Shown in pieces: positions 40,077 through 50,577 of a stretch of 64,000 nt of DNA. The stretch covers positions 3,185,629-3,249,628 of the forward strand of contig NZ_CP160906.1 in the NCBI RefSeq assembly GCF_041080865.1. The letters are read 5' to 3'. The stretch's first letter is position 1. The number at the start of each line of letters is the position of its first letter. A program made the translations under genes and the position numbers. Under the pieces are notes generated by a model. It did not search any database. It was given only the letters and a program-made list of their open reading frames with translations, and was not told the DNA's origin. This DNA is from Psychromonas sp. MME1 (GTDB taxonomy: Bacteria; Pseudomonadota; Gammaproteobacteria; Enterobacterales; Psychromonadaceae).

Positions 40077-41558
40077 ATGAATGTGGATAATAGACACTAT
40101 ATAAATGGAGCATGGCAGCTTCCCGCTTCTACAAAGCGTTTTTCTGTTATTAATCCTGCGACAGAAGCGGTGATTAAAGAGGTCAACGCCGGAAATAAAA
40201 AAGATATTGATACTGCAGTACAAGCAGCAAGATTTGCATTTGACAATGGCCCCTGGCCGCAATTAACAGGTGCCGAGCGCGCTGTTTATCTGCGTAGAAT
40301 TGCAAAAATTATTACTCGTCGTTGTGCTGAATTGAGTGCGCTTGAAGTACTCGATAATGGTAAGCCTTATCCAGAAGCGCAGTGGGATATCGAAGATACC
40401 GCCAGTACTTTTTCCTATTATGCCTCGCTGGCTGAAGAGTTAGATAACAATAGTGAGCAGGATATTGCCTTACCAGACTCGCGTTTTAATTGTAGTGCCA
40501 TTAAACAACCTCTGGGAGTAGTTGGGGCGATTATTCCTTGGAATTTCCCGATGTTGATGGCTGCTTGGAAGGTCGCACCAGCGCTTGCAGCTGGATGCAC
40601 AATGGTCTTAAAACCCTCAGAGGTTACGCCGTTAACCGCATTAGCATTAGCTGAAATAGCTGATGAAGCAGAGTTACCTGCAGGAGTGTTAAATATCGTC
40701 ACTGGGTTAGGAAGTGAAGCTGGAAAAGCACTCGCTGAACATCCCTGTGTTGATAAATTAGCCTTTACAGGATCCGTGCCTACCGGTTCTCAAATCATGG
40801 CCACTGCTGCACGTGATATCAAGAATATTAGTCTTGAGTTGGGGGGAAAATCACCATTTGTTATTTTCGAAGATAGCGATATAGAAAAAGCGATTGAATG
40901 GATCATGTTTGGTATTTTCTGGAATCAAGGTCAGGTTTGTTCTGCTACCTCACGCGTATTAGTCGCACAAGCGATATACCCGAAGTTATTAAGTCGCTTA
41001 GTGGAGGAATCACAAAAAATCACCATCGGAGCCGGTGATAAAGAGGGGGTGTTACTCGGGCCTTTGGTTAATCAACAGCAGTATCAAAAAGTGTTACAGG
41101 CGATTGCTAAAGGGGTCGAAGAAGGCGCAACCATAGCCGCTGGCGGTGGTCGCCCAGATGGATTAGACAAAGGTTATTACTTACAACCCACAGTGCTGAC
41201 AGATATGTCAGAAGATAGTTGGATATGGCGAGAAGAGATATTTGGCCCCGTGGTTTGTGTCAAACCCTTTGCCAGTGAAAGTGAAGCGCTAGCGATGGCG
41301 AATAACTCACGATTTGGCCTTGCTGCTGCAGTGATGTCCAAAGATAAACAGCGCTGTGAGCGTGTTGCAAAGGCATTTAGGGCTGGCATTGTGTGGATTA
41401 ATTGCTCGCAACCTACTTTTGTCGAAGCGCCTTGGGGTGGGGTTAAATCGTCCGGGATTGGTCGAGAGTTAGGTCTATGGGGACTCAATAACTACCTTGA
41501 AGTAAAGCAGATCACAAGCTTTGCTAGCGATCAAGCTTGGGCATGGTATATCAAATAA
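40077..41558 (+). CDS. Aminoaldehyde (betaine-aldehyde-like) dehydrogenase
   Basis: NAD-dependent aldehyde dehydrogenase of 493 residues. Motifs: IIPWNFPMLMAAWKVAPAL, then AAGCTMVLKPSE, general base Glu in LELGGKSPF, catalytic C288 in NQGQVCSATSR. The C-terminal run WINCSQPTFVEAPWGG and GRELGLWGLNNYLEVKQ closely resembles plant aminoaldehyde/betaine-aldehyde dehydrogenases. Likely substrates are 3-aminopropanal, 4-aminobutanal or guanidinobutanal. It forms an operon with the FAD oxidoreductase 20 bases downstream, which may generate the aldehyde. AAAAGGTAGGG precedes the ATG. Confidence 0.88.
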   Translation: MNVDNRHYINGAWQLPASTKRFSVINPATEAVIKEVNAGNKKDIDTAVQAARFAFDNGPWPQLTGAERAVYLRRIAKIITRRCAELSALEVLDNGKPYPEAQWDIEDTASTFSYYASLAEELDNNSEQDIALPDSRFNCSAIKQPLGVVGAIIPWNFPMLMAAWKVAPALAAGCTMVLKPSEVTPLTALALAEIADEAELPAGVLNIVTGLGSEAGKALAEHPCVDKLAFTGSVPTGSQIMATAARDIKNISLELGGKSPFVIFEDSDIEKAIEWIMFGIFWNQGQVCSATSRVLVAQAIYPKLLSRLVEESQKITIGAGDKEGVLLGPLVNQQQYQKVLQAIAKGVEEGATIAAGGGRPDGLDKGYYLQPTVLTDMSEDSWIWREEIFGPVVCVKPFASESEALAMANNSRFGLAAAVMSKDKQRCERVAKAFRAGIVWINCSQPTFVEAPWGGVKSSGIGRELGLWGLNNYLEVKQITSFASDQAWAWYIK

Positions 41559-41577
41559 CTTTAAATTAAGAGGATTT

Positions 41578-42987
41578 ATGCAAGCACATATAGAAGCATT
41601 GAAAGATTCAAAACATTGTCCACTTTGGCTTGATCACGAAGATCTTCCCGCTACACTGCCTGCGTTACAAAAAGATGAACATTGTGAGTTACTGATTGTC
41701 GGTGGTGGTTTTACAGGCCTTTGGGCTGCATTACAATTAAAAGAGCGTAATCCTGATAGCGATATTATTTTAATTGAGAAAACATTTATTGGTGATGGCG
41801 CTTCTGGACGGAATGGTGGTTTCATTAGTGAAGATTTAGCACATGGTGCTGAAAATATGGTTCAGCGTTTTCCTGTTGAAGCTGAAAAATTGGCTGAACT
41901 AGGCCATCAAAATGTAAAAGAGTTTCTCAACACGCTAGAGCGTTATGGTATCGATGCGCGATATGAAAAGGTTGGTGGAACTGAAGTTGCTACCGATGCT
42001 AAGTATGTTGAATATTTACGTCAAGTTTATGAAAAAAATAAAGCAGCAGGCAACGATGTTGTTTGGTTTGATAAAGAGGCGATGCAAGCGGAAGTTCATT
42101 CTCCAACCTATTTAGCAGGCCTATGGTATAAAGAAGGCTATGATGGCGTACTAGATCCTGCTCGTTTATGTTGGGGGTTAAAACGTGTACTTGTTGAGTT
42201 GGGTGTTCGTATTTACGAACAAACATCATTAGAAAATTTTAAACAATTACATGATAAAAGCATGCAAAGTGAGTGCCCCGGGGGCACCATTTGCAGTGAT
42301 AAAATATTTTTTGCAACAAATGGCTACCACTCTCCGGTTGCTAAAATTAGGCGTAAAGTGCTTCCTGTTTGGGACTATCAACTCGCGACGGAGCCATTAA
42401 CAGATGAACAGTTGGCATCCATCGGTTGGAATAAGTTTCGTCATGCTCTTTATGATAATTTTAATATGTTTCACTATTACCGTTTAACTCAGGATAACCG
42501 AATTACTTGGGGCGGTGGCGGTGCTGTTCGTTATTATTTTAATAGTAATACTGACCAGAGCTGCGCAGATATACCCGCTCGTTTTGAACAGTTGTCTAAG
42601 GAGTTTTTTGAAACATTTCCTCAACTATCGGGCATCAAGTTTACCCATCGTTGGAGTGGGATTATTGCAACAACAACACGTTTATGCGTCGCCCCAAACG
42701 TTGGCTATAACGGTCGGGTTTCATGGGCGGTAGGTTATACAGGGTTAGGAGTGGGGGCCGCCAGATTCGGTGCTCGAGTGGGACTTGAGTTATTAGGGTA
42801 TTATCCTAGTGATGTATTAAAAATGGGGTTTGTTAAAAAATTCGTCATTCCTTGGCCATTTGAACCGCTACGCTGGATTGGTTATAAAATTACTCATCGT
42901 GCGTTAGTAAAATCTGATGCAAATGGTGGCAAGCGTGGCTTATGGTTAAAAATGTTAGATTTAATGGGGCTTGGTTTTGCCTGCTAG
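41578..42987 (+). CDS. FAD-dependent amine oxidoreductase (PuuB/DadA-like)
   Basis: 469 residues, start at ATG 41578 preceded by AAGAGGATTT; the frame extends further upstream, overlapping the previous gene, without need. The dinucleotide-binding motif is LLIVGGGFTGLWAALQLKE, ending in an acidic strand (IILIEK), followed by the DAO signature GDGASGRNGGF. The C-terminal part has HRWSGIIATTTRLCV and a conserved GYTGLGVGAARFGARVGLELL. Proteins of this type oxidise gamma-glutamylputrescine, polyamines or D-amino acids. Neighbouring genes favour a polyamine or aminopropyl substrate. No gamma-glutamylputrescine synthetase (puuA) is present here, so a true PuuB role is unproven. Confidence 0.82.
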   Translation: MQAHIEALKDSKHCPLWLDHEDLPATLPALQKDEHCELLIVGGGFTGLWAALQLKERNPDSDIILIEKTFIGDGASGRNGGFISEDLAHGAENMVQRFPVEAEKLAELGHQNVKEFLNTLERYGIDARYEKVGGTEVATDAKYVEYLRQVYEKNKAAGNDVVWFDKEAMQAEVHSPTYLAGLWYKEGYDGVLDPARLCWGLKRVLVELGVRIYEQTSLENFKQLHDKSMQSECPGGTICSDKIFFATNGYHSPVAKIRRKVLPVWDYQLATEPLTDEQLASIGWNKFRHALYDNFNMFHYYRLTQDNRITWGGGGAVRYYFNSNTDQSCADIPARFEQLSKEFFETFPQLSGIKFTHRWSGIIATTTRLCVAPNVGYNGRVSWAVGYTGLGVGAARFGARVGLELLGYYPSDVLKMGFVKKFVIPWPFEPLRWIGYKITHRALVKSDANGGKRGLWLKMLDLMGLGFAC

Positions 42988-43040
42988 CGATGAACATTAT
43001 TGCGTTATGCTAAATATTGCTACCATGAATAGAAGGGCGT

Positions 43041-43981
43041 ATGGGTAATAAAAAACATTTTCTACCCAGCCAACTTGGTGATTCGCATATTCGTCTTTTA
43101 CGTATATTTAAAGTGGTTATTGAATCAGGTGGGTTTTCCGCAGCAGAGGTACAACTCAATATTACAACCTCTGCGATTAGTTTAGCTATCACTGAGTTAG
43201 AGTCTCTTTTAAATATGCGCCTATGTAATCGTGGACGCTCTGGGTTCTCTGTCACAGATCATGGTAAATCGGTTTATGCTGCTACTTTACAATTGTTGGG
43301 TAGCTTAGAGACATTTAAGTCTCAAATTAATGCGATTAACACCGAGCTAATTGGGGATCTTAATATTGGCATTACTGATAACTTGGTAACCAACCCTCAG
43401 ATGCGAGTGACCCGCGCTATTAGTTCCCTCAAGCATCATGCGCCCGGCGTATTTTTTAACATTCGTATGATGCCTCCTAATGATATTGAATTGGCTATTT
43501 TAGATGGTCAACTTCATATTGGTGTGGTGCCTGATTTACGCCCGTTATCAGGATTATCTTACCTACCGTTATATGATGAAAAATCATTACTTTATTGCAG
43601 TGTAGAACATCCTTTATTCCATCAAAATTTAAATATAATCTGTGATGCAGAGATTGCTAAATACGATGCCGTGTTAGCCAACTATGTTCAATCGAGTGAC
43701 ATTATTAAGCAACAAAAAAAATTAAATATTGCAGCTACATCAACCGATAGAGAAGGGATTGCTTTTCTTATTTTAACGGGACGCTTCATCGGTTTTTTAC
43801 CGACACATTTTGCGAACGTTGGGTAGATAAAGATTTATTACGTCCTATTGATCCCTATCGAAGGCGTTTTGTTACCAAGTTTTCAGCGATAACACGTAAA
43901 GGTGCGCGAACCAATTTAATACTTGAAGCATATATAGAAGAGCTTAGTAAAATGTGTATGCCACATGGTGATGCTGATTGA
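43041..43981 (+). CDS. LysR-family regulator, frameshifted once
   Basis: HTH region FKVVIESGGFSAAEVQLN, then ITTSAISLAITELE, followed by an effector domain (LIGDLNIGITDNLVTNP). The first frame stops after GFLPTHFANVG. Restoring one G in GCGAACG near 43814 gives THFAERWVDKDLLRPID and continues to the stop at 43979-43981 (ends CMPHGDAD), for about 313 residues. A paralogue of the LysR encoded at 31393. Same strand as, and just after, the FAD oxidoreductase gene; probably a local regulator of polyamine genes. Confidence 0.82.
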
Positions 43982-44347
43982 ACTAGTTGCTTATACTCAA
44001 AATAGATCCAAACCTAACCAGCTATAAAAATTACCGAATAGAGTGTTAGAAGCCTTTACTCTTCTTTTAGATAAGAAAATATTTAATTGCAGTCGTTCAC
44101 CTCTTTCAGTTTTTTTCTTGTCATTAAACCACAAATAATGCAGTTCACTATGCATATTAATTGATGAGTTTATTTACTTAAATTCTATTATTTTATTTTT
44201 AATATATTGCTCCAAAGTGGTCTGAGTAAGTGCTGGAAAGCTATCTGTTAGCAAGAGTATTACGTTTTAGTAAGAGAGATTGACGAAGTCCGATATCTGA
44301 GAATATAGGGCTAGTTTTTATCTGAATTCATTCTCTTTTTGCCAGGT

Positions 44348-44390
44348 TATGAATTTAATTCATAGAGTAATGATAATAATCAATTTCAAA
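44348..44390 (+). promoter_or_regulatory. LysR-type operator, site C, with promoter for potFGHI
   Basis: TATGAAT-TTA-ATTCATA (44348-44364), a perfect palindrome, followed in the same phase as site B by TAATAAT (-10-like) and CAATTTCAAAA. The string AAATCGGTAAGTT also follows, as at site B. It lies about 215 bases upstream of potF. The rest of the gap 43982-44577 shows no other clear signal. Confidence 0.7.
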
Positions 44391-44577
44391 AGAGAAGATA
44401 AAATCGGTAAGTTAATTACAAGAGGTTGAAAGGACTATTAGTTAGTCCATAGAAACTAAGTCGCTATTACATTTAGCATGGTGATTATATGACCTAAATT
44501 ATAGTTGAATAAACTGAATTCTATAACAAGTTATATATTTTACATTGACGTAACATATTATTAGACAAGGAGTTAAC

Positions 44578-45677
<1,100 letters not shown>

Positions 45678-45769
45678 GTCAAAAAATAGAGGCAATATAG
45701 TTATTTGCCTCTTATTTGCATAACGTAAGATTTAGATGCCGGCTAAAAGTTTGCTAAAGGAGAAGGCAT

Positions 45770-46927
45770 ATGTACCCCAATATTGAAATGGAAAAACCTC
45801 AGAGAGTACACGAGGTGGAGAAAACTAAAAATGTTACTCCGGAAATATTGTTAGAGATTAAACAGGTCAGCAAAAAATTTGATGATGTCAGAGCCGTAGA
45901 TGATGTGTCATTAACTATTAACAAAGGTGAAATTTTTGCCTTATTAGGTGGTTCTGGCTCTGGTAAATCGACGTTGTTACGAATGTTAGCTGGTTTTGAA
46001 AAGCCGACAGAGGGGCGCATTTTTCTTGATGGAGTTGATATTACCGATATTGAACCATACAAACGTCCTATTAATATGATGTTTCAATCTTATGCTTTAT
46101 TCCCACACATGACCGTAGAACAGAATATTGATTTTGGTTTAAAGCAGGACAACATCGGCAAAGCTGAGCGTAAAGAAATTGTCGATGAAATGTTGAAGCT
46201 TGTCCATATGCAAGCGTATGCGAAACGTAAACCAGGACAGCTTTCTGGAGGGCAACGACAACGTGTTGCTTTAGCTCGTTCCTTAGCTAAAAAACCCAAA
46301 TTATTGCTACTAGATGAGCCGATGGGGGCATTAGATAAGCAGCTTCGTACACAAATGCAATTAGAGGTCGTAGAAATTCTTGAGCGTGTAGGGGTAACTT
46401 GTGTGATGGTGACGCATGACCAAGAGGAAGCGATGACTATGTCGGATCGAATCGCGATTATGAAAAATGGTCGTATCATTCAAACGGGATCGCCAACAGA
46501 TATTTATGAAAGCCCTAAGAGCCGAGATATAGCAGAGTTTATAGGCACAGTAAATTTATTTGAGTCACAAATCGTTGCCGATGAGGTCGACCATGTGATT
46601 GTTCAAGCTGAGAATATAAGTCAGCCATTTTATATCGGGCAAGGGGTAACCACGAGGGCTAAAGATAAGCGTGTTTGGTTGGCCATTCGCCCAGAAAAAA
46701 TGGTTATTAGGCGAGAAAAACCGACCGCTAAATATAATTGGGTAGTAGGTGTTGTCGATGATATTGCTTATTTAGGGGGAATATCTATTTACTACATTAA
46801 GATTGAAAGTGGACAAATAGTGCAGTGTATTTTTACCAATCGTCAGCGTCGATTTGAGCCGCCTACATGGAATGATAGTTTATATATAAGCTGGGAGCCC
46901 ACTGCGGGTGTGGTATTAACATCATGA
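45770..46927 (+). CDS. potG: Polyamine ABC transporter ATP-binding protein
   Basis: Energises putrescine uptake. Walker A GGSGSGKST, Q-loop MMFQSYALFPHM, signature LSGGQRQRVAL, Walker B LLLLDEPMGALD and H-loop VMVTHDQEEAM. The C-terminal TOBE-type domain has VWLAIRPEKM. 385 residues, against 377 in E. coli PotG. Strong ribosome-binding site AAAGGAGAAGGC before the ATG. The stop overlaps potH by four bases (ATGA). Confidence 0.95.
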   Translation: MYPNIEMEKPQRVHEVEKTKNVTPEILLEIKQVSKKFDDVRAVDDVSLTINKGEIFALLGGSGSGKSTLLRMLAGFEKPTEGRIFLDGVDITDIEPYKRPINMMFQSYALFPHMTVEQNIDFGLKQDNIGKAERKEIVDEMLKLVHMQAYAKRKPGQLSGGQRQRVALARSLAKKPKLLLLDEPMGALDKQLRTQMQLEVVEILERVGVTCVMVTHDQEEAMTMSDRIAIMKNGRIIQTGSPTDIYESPKSRDIAEFIGTVNLFESQIVADEVDHVIVQAENISQPFYIGQGVTTRAKDKRVWLAIRPEKMVIRREKPTAKYNWVVGVVDDIAYLGGISIYYIKIESGQIVQCIFTNRQRRFEPPTWNDSLYISWEPTAGVVLTS

Positions 46928-47817
46928 AATATATTACTGGTTATCTCAAAGGGAAGTATATGACCATTGGCATTCCCTATATGTGGTTACTCTTATTCTT
47001 TGCAATCCCTTTTACCATAGTCTTGAAAATTAGTTTTTCTAGTGCAGCCATTGCGATTCCGCCTTACGAACCGATCTATTCCTATGTCGATGAAACTTTT
47101 CAAATTTTATTGAACTTGGGAAATTATCTGCTGTTGCTCGATGACGCAATGTATTACCAGTCTTATTTAAATTCTTTACAAATGGCCTTTTTTTCGACTT
47201 TAGGTTGTATTTTAATCGGTTATCCGATGGCCTATGCCATTGCTAGAGCGCCGGCTTCGAATCAAGGCGTGTTATTGTTATTAGTTATGTTACCGTCATG
47301 GACATCCTTTTTAATTCGTGTCTATGCCTGGATGGGGTTGCTGAGTAACAATGGCATCATCAATAATTTCTTAATGTGGTTAGGCATCATTTCTGAACCC
47401 ATTGCGATGCTGAATACTAATTTTGCTGTGTATGTCGGTATTATTTATACCTATCTCCCTTTTATGGTTTTGCCTCTTTATTCAACGTTAGTTAAGCTTG
47501 ATATGAGTCTGTTAGAAGCCGCTGCTGATTTAGGTTCACGTAATATTAATAGCTTTTGGAAAATAACCTTACCGCTTTCAAAATCTGGTGTTATTGCTGG
47601 CTCAATGTTGGTATTTATTCCCGTTGTTGGCGAGTTTGTTATTCCTGAATTGTTAGGGGGGCCAGATACATTGATGATAGGTAAGGTGTTATGGAAAGAG
47701 TTCTTTAACAATAGAGATTGGCCTGTTGCATCTGCTTTAGCGATTGTCATGCTAGCCATATTAGCGATACCAATAATTTTATTTAATCGTTATCAAGCAC
47801 GTGAAATGGAGAAGTGA
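46924..47817 (+). CDS. potH: Polyamine ABC transporter permease PotH
   Basis: Inner-membrane permease of 297 residues with six predicted helices. The EAA motif that contacts the ATPase is EAAADLGSRNINSFWKITLP. An N-terminal cytoplasmic stretch and first helix (YMWLLLFFAIPFTIVLKISF) precede a long periplasmic loop, as in E. coli PotH. Overlaps potG by four bases; its last codons contain the ribosome-binding site of potI. Confidence 0.94.
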   Translation: MKYITGYLKGKYMTIGIPYMWLLLFFAIPFTIVLKISFSSAAIAIPPYEPIYSYVDETFQILLNLGNYLLLLDDAMYYQSYLNSLQMAFFSTLGCILIGYPMAYAIARAPASNQGVLLLLVMLPSWTSFLIRVYAWMGLLSNNGIINNFLMWLGIISEPIAMLNTNFAVYVGIIYTYLPFMVLPLYSTLVKLDMSLLEAAADLGSRNINSFWKITLPLSKSGVIAGSMLVFIPVVGEFVIPELLGGPDTLMIGKVLWKEFFNNRDWPVASALAIVMLAILAIPIILFNRYQAREMEK

Positions 47818-47819
47818 AT

Positions 47820-48641
47820 ATGAAAAAGTTATCCTTTTCTAATGCAATGCTATGGCTTGGCATGGCATTCCTTTATCTACCGATGTTAATAATGATCATT
47901 TACTCTTTTAATGGCTCAAAGTTAGTCACCGTGTGGGGGGGATTCTCTGTTAAATGGTATGGCGAGTTAGTAAAAGATCAGCAACTCCTTGATGCCGTTT
48001 TTACCAGTTTGCAAATTGCTTTTTTTAGTGCCTTCACTGCGGTTTTTCTAGGTACATTAGCTGCATTTGTTATGGCTCGTTTTAAGCAATCATTTGCAAA
48101 GTTAACTCTATCTAATATGATAACGGCCCCATTAGTTATGCCTGAAGTGGTCACGGGTTTATCACTTATGTTGCTATTTGTAGCTATGTTTGATTTGTTG
48201 GGCTGGCCCGCAGAACGAGGCGTGATAACTATTTGGATTGCGCATTCCACGTTTTGTGCTGCCTATGTAACAGTTGTTGTATCGGCACGATTACAGGAAT
48301 TAGATCGCTCAATTGAAGAGGCTGCTTTAGATTTAGGTGCGACACCTTTGGTGACCTTTATCTTTATTACTTTACCGATGATTCTTCCTTCATTAATTAC
48401 TGGCTGGTTTCTTTCTTTTAGTCTTTCTCTTGATGATTTAGTTATCGCTAGCTTTGTTTCGGGACCAGGCTCCACCACATTACCTATGACGGTTTTTTCC
48501 TCGGTACGTATGGGTGTTTCACCTAAAATAAATGCCTTAGCTGGTATTATGATAATGATCGTATCATTGCTTGCTTTATTATTCTGGTATTTAAGTCGTC
48601 GCAAAGAGAAGCTCGATAGGATGCAAGTGAACATGGTTTAA
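47820..48641 (+). CDS. potI: Polyamine ABC transporter permease PotI
   Basis: Second permease, 273 residues, about six helices. EAA motif EEAALDLGATPLVTFIFITLP. Start taken at ATG 47820 (MKKLSFSNAMLW), with GGAGAA upstream inside potH; a GTG six bases earlier is less likely. Ends the potFGHI unit, followed by a terminator. Confidence 0.94.
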   Translation: MKKLSFSNAMLWLGMAFLYLPMLIMIIYSFNGSKLVTVWGGFSVKWYGELVKDQQLLDAVFTSLQIAFFSAFTAVFLGTLAAFVMARFKQSFAKLTLSNMITAPLVMPEVVTGLSLMLLFVAMFDLLGWPAERGVITIWIAHSTFCAAYVTVVVSARLQELDRSIEEAALDLGATPLVTFIFITLPMILPSLITGWFLSFSLSLDDLVIASFVSGPGSTTLPMTVFSSVRMGVSPKINALAGIMIMIVSLLALLFWYLSRRKEKLDRMQVNMV

Positions 48642-48664
48642 CTCATCGATATAATGCTTTGCTT

Positions 48665-48692
48665 AAAAAAGAGATTTATAGATCTCTTTTTT
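48665..48692 (+). terminator. Terminator after potFGHI
   Basis: GAGAT-TTATAG-ATCTC stem extended by an A run paired to a T run (AAAAAA...TTTTTT), a typical intrinsic terminator that works in both directions. Farther on, GCTTCCGT-TTC-ACGGAAGC (48861-48879) forms a separate small hairpin of unknown role. Confidence 0.8.
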
Positions 48693-49031
48693 ATTGAATA
48701 AGTAAACGGAAAACAGCCTATAAAATTGCTGATGCATATGAGTTTTTTAGTTAGTAAATTCTGCTTTTATTATGCAACGGCAGATAGGTTAATTTAGTTG
48801 TAATATCGCGCCATATGTCTACAACACCAATTGATTGTTTGCAAGGGACTATTTCTGACTGCTTCCGTTTCACGGAAGCGCTCGTTCGGCTCACACAACA
48901 ATATGTAAATGCAGTGTCCTATCCTCTATCTACTCTATTTTATTTCATTAGATCAAATACTTAATCCTAATAGCATTCGATTTAGTGTTATTAGTCTTGG
49001 TAATTGATTTAAATTCATCTTTGTAGCCTTT

Positions 49032-49075
49032 TATGAATTCAGCTCATGTATTCATGACTATAATCCATTTCAAAA
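49032..49075 (+). promoter_or_regulatory. LysR-type operator, site D (degenerate), with promoter for patA-patD
   Basis: TATGAAT-TCA-GCTCATG: the left arm is perfect and the right arm keeps TCAT. The downstream block is in exactly the same phase as at sites B and C, with TATAAT (49059-49064) as -10 and CATTTCAAAA after it. patA starts about 64 bases downstream. Confidence 0.6.
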
Positions 49076-49127
49076 CATAGTATAAAACAGATAACGTTAA
49101 AGGACTTTAAAATTGAGGGGGTAATAA

Positions 49128-50483
49128 ATGGATTATTCGAAAAGAGATATCAATGAAGCTTCATTAGAAGCAAATAAGATGGTGAGCCTAATCACCAAAA
49201 ATGAACAGGATATTAATCAAGAAGAGCGTATTTGGATAGCGCAAAGTACCTATGAAAATTTTGAGAATCATATCAATAAGGGATTTCTTGAATATCGTAA
49301 GTCTGTGACTGAAACAGAGGGGATTGCATTAACAGATTGGACAGGACAAGGCTCTATCCTAAAAGATGTTCTCGGTCGAGAATTTATCGATATGCTAGGC
49401 GGTTATGGTCTTTACTCTCCAGGTATTAAACATCCTAAAATTGTTGCAGCAGCTAAAGCTCAGCTTGAACGTAGTCCTCAATATAGCCAAGAAATGCTAG
49501 ATCCATTGCGTGCTCATTTAGCTAAGGTTATTGCCAAATTGACACCTGGAGATATTCAATACGGTTTTTTTGCTAACTCAGGTACAGAAGCTGTTGATGG
49601 TGCGATGAAGCTCGCTAAAATGTATACCGGAAAAAAAGGCTTCATTTCTACTTTGAAAGCTTTTCATGGTAAGTCTTTGGGTGCATTGTCTCTTTTAGGA
49701 AAAGCGGTATACAGAGAGCCCCTTGGGCGACTTCTTGATGGTGTTAGACATGTTCCATTTGGTGATGCAGATGCTGTCGAAGCACAGCTAAAAGCTGCAG
49801 AAGAGGTAGGAGATGGGATTGCTGCGGTTATTGCAGAGCCAATCCAGGGTGAAGCTGGAGCAATTGTTCCTCCTGATGACTATTGGCCAAAATTACGTCA
49901 GATCTGTGATAAATATGATGTGTTGCTTATTGCCGATGAAGTACAGACTGGTTTTGGGCGTACAGGTAAAATTTTTGGTGTCGATCATTGGGATGTGACG
50001 CCAGATATCATGTGCTTTGGTAAAGCGCTTGGTGGCGGTGTGATTGCCATGTCAGGATTTTTCGCCAGTGCAAAACTATGGAAAGTATTAGAGCCAAATC
50101 CATTTATGCATACGACAACGACAGGTGGTAACCCGATTGCCTGTGCTGCTGCGCTTGCCCAAATATCTGTATTACTTGAAGAAGATTTAGCCGGTCAAGC
50201 TGCTGAAAAAGGTACATATATCAAGCAGAAACTGGCAAAAATACAAGAATTGTATCCTGAAGTATTAACTGATGTAACAGGCAGAGGTTTGTTGTTAGGT
50301 ATGGTTTTTGCCAACGATGAAGTTGGTTTTGAAGTGGTTTCAGGTCTGTTCAAGCGTGGAATTTTAATTGCTGGAACGCTGAATAACTCAAGAGTCGTAC
50401 GTATTGAACCCGCATTAAATGTACCATATCCATTGATAGATAAATTCTTGGTTGAATTGGAAGACGTTATCAAATCTCTTTGA
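49128..50483 (+). CDS. patA: Putrescine aminotransferase
   Basis: PLP enzyme that converts putrescine and 2-oxoglutarate to 4-aminobutanal (and cyclic pyrroline) and glutamate. Class III motifs: FFANSGTEAVDGAMKLAKMY, LLIADEVQTGFGRTGKIF and Schiff-base K299 (CFGKALGGGVIAMSGF); the E. coli PatA/YgjG lysine is at 300. The N-terminal extension of about 60 residues is as in YgjG. 451 residues. Followed 94 bases later by patD, forming the transaminase route for putrescine. Confidence 0.94.
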   Translation: MDYSKRDINEASLEANKMVSLITKNEQDINQEERIWIAQSTYENFENHINKGFLEYRKSVTETEGIALTDWTGQGSILKDVLGREFIDMLGGYGLYSPGIKHPKIVAAAKAQLERSPQYSQEMLDPLRAHLAKVIAKLTPGDIQYGFFANSGTEAVDGAMKLAKMYTGKKGFISTLKAFHGKSLGALSLLGKAVYREPLGRLLDGVRHVPFGDADAVEAQLKAAEEVGDGIAAVIAEPIQGEAGAIVPPDDYWPKLRQICDKYDVLLIADEVQTGFGRTGKIFGVDHWDVTPDIMCFGKALGGGVIAMSGFFASAKLWKVLEPNPFMHTTTTGGNPIACAAALAQISVLLEEDLAGQAAEKGTYIKQKLAKIQELYPEVLTDVTGRGLLLGMVFANDEVGFEVVSGLFKRGILIAGTLNNSRVVRIEPALNVPYPLIDKFLVELEDVIKSL

Positions 50484-50577
50484 TATGCCGAGCAAAATAG
50501 ATAGCACGATATTATCTAGCGTTATTGAAATAGATAGAAATGGTACTGGCAATAAGATGAGTCTTTATGAGGAATAG

